A DNA stretch of 64,000 nucleotides. Source: Siphonodentalium dalli (Eukaryota; Mollusca; Scaphopoda; Gadilida; Siphonodentaliidae). Where the stretch lies: assembly GCA_032622095.1 (NCBI GenBank), contig CP136061.1, forward strand, positions 11,423,287-11,487,286, in the 5' to 3' direction. The translations under genes and the position numbers were made by a program. The stretch's first letter is position 1, and every line of letters begins with the position of its first letter. Under the pieces are notes generated by a model. That model saw only the letters and a list, made by a program, of their open reading frames with translations, did not search any database and was not told the DNA's origin. This document shows positions 41,765-53,035 of this stretch, in pieces.

Positions 41765-42725
41765 GTTGTCGTGAGGTACCGGTGGGTGTTTCTGTATTCT
41801 GCATTGTTCATGCCTGTATCGTTGTGGTGAGGTACCGGTTGGTGTTTCTGTATTCTGCATTGTTCATGCCTGTATCGTTGTGGTGAGGTACCGGTTCGTG
41901 TTTCTGTATTCCGCATTGTTCATGCCTGTATCGTTGTGGTGAGGTACCGGTGGGTGTTTCTGTATTCTGCATTGTTCATGCCTGTATCGTTGTGGTGAGG
42001 TACCGGTTGGTGTTTCTGTATTCTGCATTGTTCTTGCCTGTATCGTTGTGGTGAGGTACCGGTGGGTGTTTCTGTATTCTGCATTGTTCATGCCTGTATC
42101 GTTGTGGTGAGGTACCGGTGGGTGTTTCTGTATTTTGCATTGTTCATGCCTGTATCGTTGTCGTGAGGTACCGGTGGGTGTTTCTGTATTTTGCATTGTT
42201 CATGCCTGTATCGTTGTCGTGAGGTACCGGTGGGTGTTTCTGTATTCTGCATTGTTCATGCCTGTATCGTTGTGGTGAGGTACCGGTGGGTGTTTATGTT
42301 TTCTGCATTGTTCATGCCTGTATCGTTGTCGTGAGGTACCGGTGGGTGTTTCTGTATTCTGCATTGTTCATGCCTGTATCGTTGTGGTGAGGTACCGGTT
42401 GGTGTTTCTGTATTCTGCATTGTTCATGCCTGTATCGTTGTGGTGAGGTACCGGTTGGTGTTTCTGTATTCCGCATTGTTCATGCCTGTATCGTTGTGGT
42501 GAGGTACCGGTGGGTGTTTCTGTATTCTGCATTGTTCATGCCTGTATCGTTGTGGTGAGGTACCGGTTGGTGTTTCTGTATTCTGCATTGTTCTTGCCTG
42601 TATCGTTGTGGTGAGGTACCGGTGGGTGTTTCTGTATTCTGCATTGTTCATGCCTGTATCGTTGTCGTGAGGTACCGGTGGGTGTTTCTGTATTCTGCAT
42701 TGTTCATGCCTGTATCGTTGTGGTG
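41765..42725 (+). repeat. GTCGTGAGG-marked block, partner of 46858-47819, with an internal 560-bp doublet
   Basis: The unusual GTTTATGTTTTCTGC monomer followed by GTCGTGAGG occurs at 41731 and 42291 (+560 bp, 10 monomers) and again at 47384 (+5093 bp from the second). The stretch 41765-42725 matches 46858-47819 almost base for base. One visible difference is GGTTCGTG near 41893 against GGTTGGTG in the partner. The partner has also gained one G at about 47541. Confidence 0.9.
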
Positions 42726-42836
42726 AGGTACCGGTGGGTGTTTATGTATTCTGCATTGTTCATGCCTGTATCGTTGTGGTGAGGTACCGGTGGGTGTTTA
42801 TGTATTCTGCATTGTTCATGCCTGTATCGTTGTGGT

Positions 42837-44925
42837 GAGGTACCAGTGGGTATTTCTGTATTCTGCATTGTTCATGCCTGTATCGTTGTGGTGAGGTACC
42901 GTTTGGTGTTTCTGTATTCTGTATTGTTCATGCCTGTATCGTTGTGGTGAGGTACCGGTGGGTGTTTCTGTATTCTGCATTGTTCATGCCTGTATTGTTG
43001 TGGTGAGGTACCGGTTGGTGTTTCTGTATTCTGCATTGTTCATGCCTGTATCGTTATGGTGAGGTACCGGTGGGTGTTTCTGTATTCCGCATTGTTCATG
43101 CCTGTATCGTTGTGGTGAGGTACCGGTGGGTGTTTCTGTATTCCGCATTGTTCATGCCTGTATCGTTGTGGTGAGGTACCGGTGGGTGTTTCTGTATTCT
43201 GCATTGTTCATGCCTGTATCGTTGTGGTGAGGTACCGGTGGGTGTTTCTGTATTCTGCATTGTTCGTGCCTGTATCGATGTGGTGAGGTACCGGTGTGTG
43301 TTTCTGTATTCTGCATTGTTCATGCCTGTATCGTTGTGGTGAGGTACCGGTGGGTGTTTCTGTATTCTGCATTGTTCATGTCTGTATCGTTGTGGTGAGG
43401 TATCGGTGGGTGTTTCTGTATTCTGCATTGTTCATGCCTGTATCGTTGTGGTGAGGTACCGGTGGGTGTTTCTGTATTCTGCATTGTTCATGCCTGTATC
43501 GTTGTGGTGAGGTACCGGTGGGTGTTTCTGTATTCTGCATTGTTCATGCCTGTATCGTTGTGGTGAGGTACCGGTGGGTGTTTCTGTATTCTGCATTGTT
43601 CATGCCTGCATCGTTGTGGTGAGGTACCGGTGGGTGTTTCTGTATTCTGCATTGTTCGTGCCTGTATCGGTGTGGTGAGGTACCGGTGGTATTTCTGTAT
43701 TCTGCATTGTTCATGCCTGTATCGTTGTGGTGAGGTACCGGTTGGTGTTTCTGTATTCTACATTGTCCATGCCTGTATCGTTGTGGTGAGGTACCGGTGT
43801 GTGTTTCTGTATTCCGCATTGTTCATGCCTGTATCGTTGTGGTGAGGTATCGGTTGGTGTTTTTGTATTCTGCATTGTTCATGCCTGTATCGTTGTAGTG
43901 AGGTACCGGTTGGTGTTTATGTATTCTGCATTGTTCATGCCTGTATCGTTGTGGTGAGGTACCGGTGGGTGTTTCTGTATTCTGCATTGTTCATGCCTGT
44001 ATCGTTGTAGTGAGGTACCGGTTGGTGTTTCTGTATTCTGCATTGTTCATGCCTGTATCGTTGTGGTGAGGTACCGGTGGGTGTTTCTGTATTCTGCATT
44101 GTTCATGCCTGTATCGTTGTGGTGAGGTACCGGTGGGTGTTTCTGTATTCTGCATTGTTCATGCCTGTATCGTTGTGGTGAGGTACCGGTGGGTGTTTCT
44201 GTATTCTGCATTGTTCATGCCTGTATCGTTGTGGTGAGGTACCGGTGGGTGTTTCTGTATTCTGCATTGTTCATGCCTGTATCGTTGTGGTGAGGTACCG
44301 GTGGGTGTTTCTGTATTCTACATTGTTCATGCCTGTATCGTTGTGGTGAGGTACCGGTTGGTGTTTCTGTGTTCTGCATTGTTCATGCCTGTATCGTTGT
44401 GGTGAGGTACCGGTTGGTGTTTCTGTATTCTGCATTGTTCATGCCTGTATCGTTGTGGTGAGGTACCGGTTGGTATTTCTGTATTCCGCATTGTTCATGC
44501 CTGTATCGTTGTGGTGAGGTACCGGTGGGTGTTTCTGTATTCTGCATTGTTCATGCCTGTATCGTTGTGGTGAGGTACCGGTGGGTGTTTCTGTATTCTG
44601 CATTGTTCATGCCTGTATCGTTGTGGCGAGGTACCGGTGTGTGTTTCTGTATTCTGCATTGTTCATGCCTGTATCGTTGTGGTGGGGTACCGGTGTGTGT
44701 TTCTGTATTCTGCATTGTTCATGCCTGTATCGTTGTGGTGAGGTACCGGTTGGTGTTTCTGTATTATGCATTGTTCATGCCTGTATCGTTGTGGTGAGGT
44801 ACCGGTGTGTGTTTCTGTATTCTGCATTGTTCATGCCTGTATCGTTGTGGTGAGGTACCGGTTTGTGTTTATGTATTCCGCATTGTTCATGCCTGTATCG
44901 TTGTGGTGAGGTACCGGTGGGTGTT
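42837..44925 (+). repeat. About 2.1-kb block, partner of 39310-41340
   Basis: Second copy, with one additional 56-bp monomer near 44690 (GTGGGG followed by GTGTGTG). Private changes such as CCTGCATCG at about 43608 and TTGTCCATG at about 43764 distinguish it from the first copy. Confidence 0.9.
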
Positions 44926-45138
44926 TCTGTATTCTGCATTGTTCATGCCTGTATCGTTGTGGTGAGGTACCGGTTGGTGTTTCTGTATTTTGCATTGTTC
45001 ATGCCTGTATCGTTGTGGTGAGGTACCGGTGGGTGTTTCTGTATTCTGCATTGTTCATGCCTGTATCGTTGTGGTGAGGTACCGGTGGGTGTTTCTGTAT
45101 TCTGCATTGTTCATGCCTGTATCGTTGTGGTGAGGTAC

Positions 45139-46700
45139 CGGTTTGTGTTTATGTATTCCGCATTGTTCATGCCTGTATCGTTGTGGTGAGGTACCGGTGG
45201 GTGTTTCTGTATTCTGCATTGTTCATGCCTGTATCGTTGTGGTGAGGTACCGGTTGGTGTTTCTGTATTTTGCATTGTTCATGCCTGTATCGTTGTGGTG
45301 AGGTACCGGTGGGTGTTCTGTATTCTGCATTGTTCATGCCTGTATCGTTGTGGTGAGGTACCGGTTGGTGTTTCTGTATTTTGCATTGTTCATGCCTGTA
45401 TCGTTGTGGTGAGGTACTGGTTGGTGTTTCTGTATTCTGCATTGTTCATGCCTGTATCGTTGTGGTGAGGTACCGGTGGGTGTTCTGTATTCTGCATTGT
45501 TCATGCCTGTATCGTTGTGGTGAGGTACCGGTGGGTGTTTCTGTATTCTGCATTGTTCATGCCTGTATCGTTGTGGTGAGGTACCGGTGGGTGTTTCTGT
45601 ATTCTGCATTGTTCATGCCTGTATCGTTGTGGTGAGGTACCGGTTGGTGTTTCTGTATTTTGCATTGTTCATGCCTGTATCGTTGTGGTGAGGTACCGGT
45701 GGGTGTTTCTGTATTCTGCATTGTTCATGCCTGTATCGTTGTGGTGAGGTACCGGTGGGTGTTTCTGTATTCTGCATTGTTCATGCCTGTATCGTTGTGG
45801 TGAGGTACCGGTTTGTGTTTATGTATTCCGCATTGTTCATGCCTGTATCGTTGTGGTGAGGTACCGGTGGGTGTTTCTGTATTCTGCATTGTTCATGCCT
45901 GTATCGTTGTGGTGAGGTACCGGTGGGTATTTCTGTATTCTGCATTGTTCATGCCTGTATCGTTGTGGTGAGGTACCGGTGTGTGTTTCTGTATTCTACA
46001 TTGTTCATGCCTGTATCGTTGTGGTGAGGTACCGGTGGGTGTTTCTGTATTCTGCATTGTTCATGCCTGTATCGTTGTGGTGAGGTATCGGTTGGTGTTT
46101 CTGTATTCTGCATTGTTCATGCCTGTATCGTTGTGGTGAGGTACCGGTGGGTGTTTCTGTATTCTGCATTGTTCATGCCTGTATCGTTGTGGTGAGGTAC
46201 CGGTTGGTGTTTCTGTATTTTGCATTGTTCATGCCTGTATCGTTGTGGTGAGGTACCGGTGGGTGTTTCTGTATTCTGCATTGTTCATGCCTGTATCGTT
46301 GTGGTGAGGTACCGGTGGGTGTTTCTGTATTCTGCATTGTTCATGCCTGTATCGTTGTGGTGAGGTACCGGTTTGTGTTTATGTATTCCGCATTGTTCAT
46401 GCCTGTATCGTTGTGGTGAGGTACCGGTGGGTGTTTCTGTATTCTGCATTGTTCATGCCTGTATCGTTGTGGTGAGGTACCGGTTGGTGTTTCTGTATTT
46501 TGCATTGTTCATGCCTGTATCGTTGTGGTGAGGTACCGGTGGGTGTTTCTGTATTCTGCATTGTTCATGCCTGTATCGTTGTGGTGAGGTACCGGTGGGT
46601 GTTTCTGTATTCTGCATTGTTCATGCCTGTATCGTTGTGGTGAGGTACCGGTTGGTGTTTCTGTATTTTGCATTGTTCATGCCTGTATCGTTGTGGTGAG
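45139..46700 (+). repeat. Region of short (3-12 monomer) local re-duplications
   Basis: A GGTTTGTGTTTATG/TTCCGC monomer followed by GTGGG and GTTGG..TTTTGC monomers recurs near 44859, 45139, 45810 and 46370. Two monomers missing one T of the GTTTCTG run, at about 45315 and 45484, lie 3 monomers minus 1 bp apart. They are best explained as one deletion copied by a 3-monomer duplication. Confidence 0.75.
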
Positions 46701-46857
46701 GTACCGGTGGGTGTTTCTGTATTCTGCATTGTTCATGCCTGTATCGTTGTGGTGAGGTACCGGTTGGTGTTTCTGTATTCTGCATTGTTCATGCCTGTAT
46801 CGTTGTGGTGAGGTACCGGTTGGTGTTTCTGTATTTTGCATTGTTCATGCCTGTATC

Positions 46858-47819
46858 GTTGTCGTGAGGTACCGGTGGGTGTTTCTGTATTCTGCATTGT
46901 TCATGCCTGTATCGTTGTGGTGAGGTACCGGTTGGTGTTTCTGTATTCTGCATTGTTCATGCCTGTATCGTTGTGGTGAGGTACCGGTTGGTGTTTCTGT
47001 ATTCCGCATTGTTCATGCCTGTATCGTTGTGGTGAGGTACCGGTGGGTGTTTCTGTATTCTGCATTGTTCATGCCTGTATCGTTGTGGTGAGGTACCGGT
47101 TGGTGTTTCTGTATTCTGCATTGTTCTTGCCTGTATCGTTGTGGTGAGGTACCGGTGGGTGTTTCTGTATTCTGCATTGTTCATGCCTGTATCGTTGTGG
47201 TGAGGTACCGGTGGGTGTTTCTGTATTTTGCATTGTTCATGCCTGTATCGTTGTCGTGAGGTACCGGTGGGTGTTTCTGTATTTTGCATTGTTCATGCCT
47301 GTATCGTTGTCGTGAGGTACCGGTGGGTGTTTCTGTATTCTGCATTGTTCATGCCTGTATCGTTGTGGTGAGGTACCGGTGGGTGTTTATGTTTTCTGCA
47401 TTGTTCATGCCTGTATCGTTGTCGTGAGGTACCGGTGGGTGTTTCTGTATTCTGCATTGTTCATGCCTGTATCGTTGTGGTGAGGTACCGGTTGGTGTTT
47501 CTGTATTCTGCATTGTTCATGCCTGTATCGTTGTGGTGAGGGTACCGGTTGGTGTTTCTGTATTCCGCATTGTTCATGCCTGTATCGTTGTGGTGAGGTA
47601 CCGGTGGGTGTTTCTGTATTCTGCATTGTTCATGCCTGTATCGTTGTGGTGAGGTACCGGTTGGTGTTTCTGTATTCTGCATTGTTCTTGCCTGTATCGT
47701 TGTGGTGAGGTACCGGTGGGTGTTTCTGTATTCTGCATTGTTCATGCCTGTATCGTTGTCGTGAGGTACCGGTGGGTGTTTCTGTATTCTGCATTGTTCA
47801 TGCCTGTATCGTTGTGGTG
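46858..47819 (+). repeat. GTCGTGAGG-marked block, partner of 41765-42725
   Basis: Second copy. It contains the only net insertion seen in the whole array, GAGGGTACC at about 47541 instead of GAGGTACC. Confidence 0.9.
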
Positions 47820-47879
47820 AGGTACCGGTGGGTGTTTCTGTATTCTGCATTGTTCATGCCTGTATCGTTGTGGTGAGGT

Positions 47880-48520
47880 ACCGGTGGGTGTTTATGTATT
47901 CTGCATTGTTCATGCCTGTATCGTTATGGTGAGGTACCGGTGGGTGTTTCTGTATTCCGCATTGTTCATGCCTGTATCGTTGTGGTGAGGTACCGGTGGG
48001 TGTTTCTGTATTCCGCATTGTTCATGCCTGTATCGTTGTGGTGAGGTACCGGTGGGTGTTTATGTATTCTGCATTGTTCATGCCTGTATCGTTGTGGTGA
48101 GGTACCGGTGGGTGTTTATGTATTCTGCATTGTTCATGCCTGTATCGTTGTGGTGAGGTACCGGTGGGTGTTTATGTATTCTGCATTGTTCATGCCTGTA
48201 TCGTTGTGGTGAGGTACCGGCGGGTGTTTCTGTATTCTGCATTGTTCATGCCTGTATCGTTGTGGTGAGGTACCGGTGGGTGTTTCTGTATTCTGCATTG
48301 TTCATGCCTGTATCGTTGTGGTGAGGTACCGGTGGGTGTTTATGTATTCTGCATTGTTCATGCCTGTATCGTTATGGTGAGGTACCGGTGGGTGTTTCTG
48401 TATTCCGCATTGTTCATGCCTGTATCGTTGTGGTGAGGTACCGGTGGGTGTTTCTGTATTCCGCATTGTTCATGCCTGTATCGTTGTGGTGAGGTACCGG
48501 TGGGTGTTTCTGTATTCTGC
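47880..48520 (+). repeat. 448-bp (8-monomer) duplication inside the 56-bp array
   Basis: A GTTTATG monomer, then ATCGTTATGG and two TTCCGC monomers, occurs with ATCGTTATGG at 47922 and again at 48370, +448 bp. Confidence 0.82.
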
Positions 48521-49519
48521 ATTGTTCATGCCTGTATCGTTGTGGTGAGGTACCGGTGGGTGTTTCTGTATTCTGCATTGTTCATGCCTGTATCGATGTG
48601 GTGAGGTACCGGTAGGTGTTTCTGTATTCTGCATTGTTCATGCCTGTATCGTTGTGGTGAGGTACCGGTGGGTGTTTCTGTATTCTGCATTGTTCATGCC
48701 TGTATCGTTGTGGTGAGGTACCGGTGTGTGTTTATGTATTCTGCATTGTTCATGCCTGTATCGTTGTGGTGAGGTACCGGTGGGTGTTTCTGTATTCTGC
48801 ATTGTTCGTGCCTGTATCGATGTGGTGAGGTACCGGTGTGTGTTTATGTATTCTGCATTGTTCATGCCTGTATCGTTGTGGTGAGGTACCGGTGGGTATT
48901 TCTGTATTCTGCATTGTTCATGCCTGTATCGATGTAGTGAGGTACCGGTGGGTGTTTATGTATTCTGCATTGTTCATGCCTGTATCGTTGTGGTGAGGCA
49001 CCGGTGGGTGTTTCTGTATTCTGCATTGTTCAAGCCTGTATCGTTGTGGTGAGGTACCGGTGGGTGTTTCTGTATTCTGCATTGTTCATGCCTGTATCGT
49101 TGTGGTGAGGTACCGGTGGGTGTTTCTGTATTCCGCATTGTTCATGCCTGTATCGTTGTGGTGAGGTACCGGTGGGTGTGTCTGTATGCTGCATTGTTCA
49201 TGCCTGTATCGTTGTAGTGAGGTACCGGTAGGTGTTTATGTATTCTGCATTGTTCATGCCTGTATCGTTCTGGTGAGGTACCGGTGGGTGTTTCTGTATT
49301 CTGCATTGTTCATGCCTGTATCGTTGTGGTGAGGTACCGGTAGGTATTTCTGTATTCTGCATTGTTCATGCCTGTATCGTTGTGGTGGGGTACAGGTGGG
49401 TGTTTCTGTATTCTGCATTGTTCATGTCTGTATCGTTGTGGTGAGGTACCGGTTGGTATTTCTGTATTCCGCATTGTTCATGCCTGTATCGTTGTGGTGA
49501 GGTACCGGTGGGTGTTTCT

Positions 49520-50730
49520 GTATTCTGCATTGTTCATGTCTGTATCGTTGTAGTGAGGTACCGGTGTGTATTTCTGTATTCTGCATTGTTTATGCCTGTA
49601 TCGTTGTGGTGGGGTACCGGTGGGTGTTTCTGTATTCTGCATTGTTCATGCCTGTATCGTTGTGGTGAGGTACCGGTGGGAGTTTCTGTATTCTGCATTG
49701 TTCATGCCTGTATCGTTGTGGTGAGGTACCGGTGGGTATTTCTGTATTCTGCATTGTTCATGCCTGTATCGTTGTGGTGAGGTACCGGTGGGTGTTTCTG
49801 TATGCTGCATTGTTCATGCATGTATCGTTGTGGTGAGGTACCGGTGTGTGTTTCTGTATTCTGCATTGTTCATGCCTGTATCGGTGTGGTGAGGTACCGG
49901 TGGGTATTTCTGTATTCTGCATTGTTCATGCCTGTATCGTTGTGGTGAGGTACCGGTGGGTGTTTCTGTATTCTGCATTGTTCATGCCTGTATCGTTGTG
50001 GTGAGGTACCGGTGTGTATTTCTGTATTCTGCATTGTTCATGTCTGTATCGTTGTGGTGAGGTACCGGTGGGTGTTTCTGTATTCTGCATTGTTCATGCC
50101 TGTATCGTTGTGGTGAGGTACCGGTGTGTATTTCTGTATTCTGCATTGTTCATGTCTGTATCGTTGTAGTGAGGTACCGGTGGGTGTTTCTGTATTCCGC
50201 ATTGTTCATGCCTGTATCGTTGTGGTGAGGTACCGGTGTGTGTTTCTGTATTCTGCATTGTTCATGTCTGTATCGTTGTGGTGAGGTACCGGTGGGAGTT
50301 TCTGTATTCTGCATTGTTCATGCCTGTATCGTTGTGGTGAGGTACCGGTGGGTATTTCTGTATTCTGCATTGTTCATGTCTGTATCGTTGTAGTGAGGTA
50401 CCGGTGTGTATTTCTGTATTCTGCATTGTTTATGCCTGTATCGTTGTGGTGGGGTACCGGTGGGTGTTTCTGTATTCTGCATTGTTCATGCCTGTATCGT
50501 TGTGGTGAGGTACCGGTGGGAGTTTCTGTATTCTGCATTGTTCATGCCTGTATCGTTGTGGTGAGGTACCGGTGGGTATTTCTGTATTCTGCATTGTTCA
50601 TGCCTGTATCGTTGTGGTGAGGTACCGGTGGGTGTTTCTGTATGCTGCATTGTTCATGCATGTATCGTTGTGGTGAGGTACCGGTGTGTGTTTCTGTATT
50701 CTGCATTGTTCATGCCTGTATCGGTGTGGT
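49520..50730 (+). repeat. 840-bp (15-monomer) duplication inside the 56-bp array
   Basis: The ordered series GTAGTG / GTGTGTATTTC / GTTTATGCC / GTGGGGTACC / GGGAGTTTC / TATGCTGC / ATGCATG / ATCGGTG at 49520-49890 recurs at 50360-50730, exactly +840 bp. The copies are identical as far as I can read. They are separated by about 8 monomers of different pattern. Confidence 0.88.
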
Positions 50731-52935
50731 GAGGTACCGGTGTGTATTTCTGTATTCTGCATTGTTCATGTCTGTATCGTTGTGGTGAGGTACTGGTGGG
50801 TGTTTCTGTATTCTGCATTGTTCATGCCTGTATCGTTGTGGTGAGGTACCGGTGGGTGTTTCTGTATTCTGCATTGTTCATGCCTGTATCGTTGTGGTGA
50901 GGTACCGGTGGGTGTTTCTGTATTCTGCATTGTTCATGCCTGTATCGTTGTGGTGAGGTACCGGTGGGTGTTTCTGTATTCTGCATTGTTCATGCCTGTA
51001 TCGTTGTGGTGAAGTACCTGTGGGTGTTTCTGTGTTCTGCATTGTTCATGCCTGTATCGTTGTGGTGAGGTACCGGTGGGTGTTTCTGTATTCTGCATTG
51101 TTCATGCATGTATCGTTGTGGTGAGGTACCGGTGGGTGTTTCTGTATTCTGCATTGTTCATGCCTGTATCGTTGTGGTGAGGTACCGGTGGGTGTTTCTG
51201 TATTCTGCATTGTTCATGCCTGTATCGTTGTGGTGAGGTACCGGTGGGTGTTTCTGTATTCTGCATTGTTCATGCCTGTATTGTTGTGGTGAGGTACCGG
51301 TGGGTGTTTCTGTATTCTGCATTGTTCATGCCTGTATCGTTGTGGTGAGGTACCGGTGGGTGTTTCTGTATTCGGCATTGTTCATGCCTGTATCGTTGTG
51401 GTGAAGTACCGGTGGGTGTTTCTGTATTCTGCATTGTTCATGCCTGTATCGTTGTGGTGAGGTACCGGTTGGTGTTTCTGTATTCTGCATTGTTCATGCC
51501 TGTATCGTTGTGGTGAGGTACCGGTGGGTGTTTATGTATTCTGCATTGTTCATGCCTGTATCGTTGTGGTGAGGTACCGGTGGGTGTTTCTGTATTCTGC
51601 ATTGTTCATGCCTGTAGCGTTGTGGTGAGGTACCGGTTGGTGTTTCTGTATTCTGCATTGTTCATGCCTGTATCGTTGTGGTGAAGTACCGGTGGGTGTT
51701 TCTGTGTTCTGCATTGTTCATGCCTGTATCGTTGTGGTGAGGTACCGGTGGGTTTTTCTGTATTCCGCATTGTTCATGCCTGTATCGTTGTGGTGAGGTA
51801 CCGGTGGGTGTTTCTGTATTCTGCATTGTTCATGCCTGTATCGATGTGGTGAGGTACCGGTTGGTGTTTCTGTATTCTGCATTGTTCATGCCTGTATCGT
51901 TGTGGTGAGGTACCGGTGTGTGTTTCTGTATTCTGCATTGTTCATGCCTGTATCGTTGTGGTGAGGTACCGGTGGGTGTTTCTGTATTCTGCATTGTTCA
52001 TGCCTGTATCGTTGTGGTGAGGTACCGGTGGGTGTTTCTGTATTATGCATTGTTCATGCCTGTATCGTTGTGGTGAGGTACCGGTGGGTGTTTATGTATT
52101 CTGCATTGTTCATGCCTGTATCGTTGTGGTGAGGTACCGGTGGGTGTTTCTGTATCCTGCATTGTTCATGCCTGTATCGTTGTGGTGAGGTACCGGTGGG
52201 TGTTTATGTATTCTGCATTGTTCATGCCTGTATCGTTGTGGTGAGGTACCGGTGGGTGTTTCTGTATTCTGCATTGTTCATGCCTGTATCGTTGTGGTGA
52301 GGTACCGGTGGGTGTTTCTGTATTCTGCATTGTTCATGCCTGTATCGATGTGGTGAGGTACCGGTGGGTGTTTCTGTGTTCTGCATTGTTCATGCCTGTA
52401 TCGTTGTGGTGAGGTACCGGTGGGTGTTTATGTATTCTGCATTGTTCATGCCTGTATCGTTGTGGTGAGGTACCGGTGGGTGTTTCTGTATTCTGCATTG
52501 TTCATGCCTGTATCGTTGTGGTGAGGTACCGGTGGGTGTTTCTGTATTCTGCATTGTTCATGCCTGTATCGTTGTGGTGAGGTACCGGTTGGTGTTTCTG
52601 TATTCTGCATTGTTCATGCCTGTATCGTTGTGGTGAGGTACCGGTGGGTGTTTCTGTATTCTGCATTGTTCATGCCTGTATCGTTGTGGTGAGGTACCGG
52701 TGGGTGTTTCTGTATTCTGCATTGTTCATGCCTGTATCGTTGTGGTGAGGTACCGGTGGGTGTTTCTGTATTCTGCATTGTTCATTCATTTATCGTTGTG
52801 GTGAGGTACCGGTGGGTGTTTCTGTGTTCTGCATTGTTCATGCCTGTATCGTTGTGGTGAGGTACCGGTTGGTATTTCTGTATTCCGCATTGTTCATGCC
52901 TGTATCGATGTGGTGAGGTACGGGTGGGTGTTTCT

Positions 52936-53035
52936 NNNNNNNNNNNNNNNNNNNNNNNNNNNNNNNNNNNNNNNNNNNNNNNNNNNNNNNNNNNNNNNNN
53001 NNNNNNNNNNNNNNNNNNNNNNNNNNNNNNNNNNN
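52936..53035. other. Assembly gap of 100 N
   Basis: Exactly 100 N separate the 56-bp array from the 18-bp array. A round 100 is the usual placeholder for a gap of unknown size, so the real distance, and whether the two satellites truly adjoin, cannot be read here. Confidence 0.99.

Larger units (their letters stand above)
1..52935 (+). repeat. Giant 56-bp tandem satellite array, 945 complete monomers, KpnI/AgeI-bearing
   Basis: Every 56 bp the same unit recurs in the same orientation. It opens with GTTGTGGTGAGGTACCGG, continues with a GGGTGTTTCTG block, then TATTCTGCATTGTTCATG, and closes with CCTGTATC (positions 111-166 give a nearly consensus copy). The overlapping KpnI (GGTACC) and AgeI (ACCGGT) sites occur in most units. 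The consensus is 48% GC, but the plus strand is 73% G+T. Counting from position 1 to the last full unit boundary at 52908, with indels at about 8927, 19622, 20546, 22271, 36217, 40162, 43687, 45315, 45484 (all deletions) and 47541 (insertion), gives exactly 945 monomers. Variation is concentrated at a few positions: GTGGG/GTTGG/GTGTG after the AgeI site, GTTTC/ATTTC/GTTTA, TTCTGC/TTCTAC/TTCCGC/TTATGC, ATGCC/ATGTC/ATGCA, ATCGT/ATCGA and GTGGTG/GTAGTG. Neither array end is visible. Function is unknown; satellite or heterochromatic DNA is the natural reading. I do not recognise it as a named satellite family. Confidence 0.98.

Noticed and set aside
6258-52860. Dozens of 60-129-codon frames in the 56-bp array (minus strand MQNTETPTGTSPQRYRHEQ-type, plus strand CIVHACIVVVRYR-type)
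   Set aside because: They are the monomer read in three frames (56 is not a multiple of 3). The consensus has a TGA on each strand, in GCATGA on the minus strand and TGGTGA on the plus strand. Long frames appear only where a point variant removes that stop (for example TTCGTGCC, TTCTTGCC or GTGGGG). The same product recurs wherever the block was duplicated.
1-52935. CRISPR-like array of regularly spaced repeats
   Set aside because: The period is 56 bp, but the whole unit is conserved. There are no variable spacers, and the context is eukaryotic.
1-52935. Telomere or CENP-B-box satellite
   Set aside because: The GT-rich strand suggests a telomere, but the unit does not resemble TTAGGG-type repeats, and no CENP-B-box-like TTCG..CGGG arrangement is present in the monomer.
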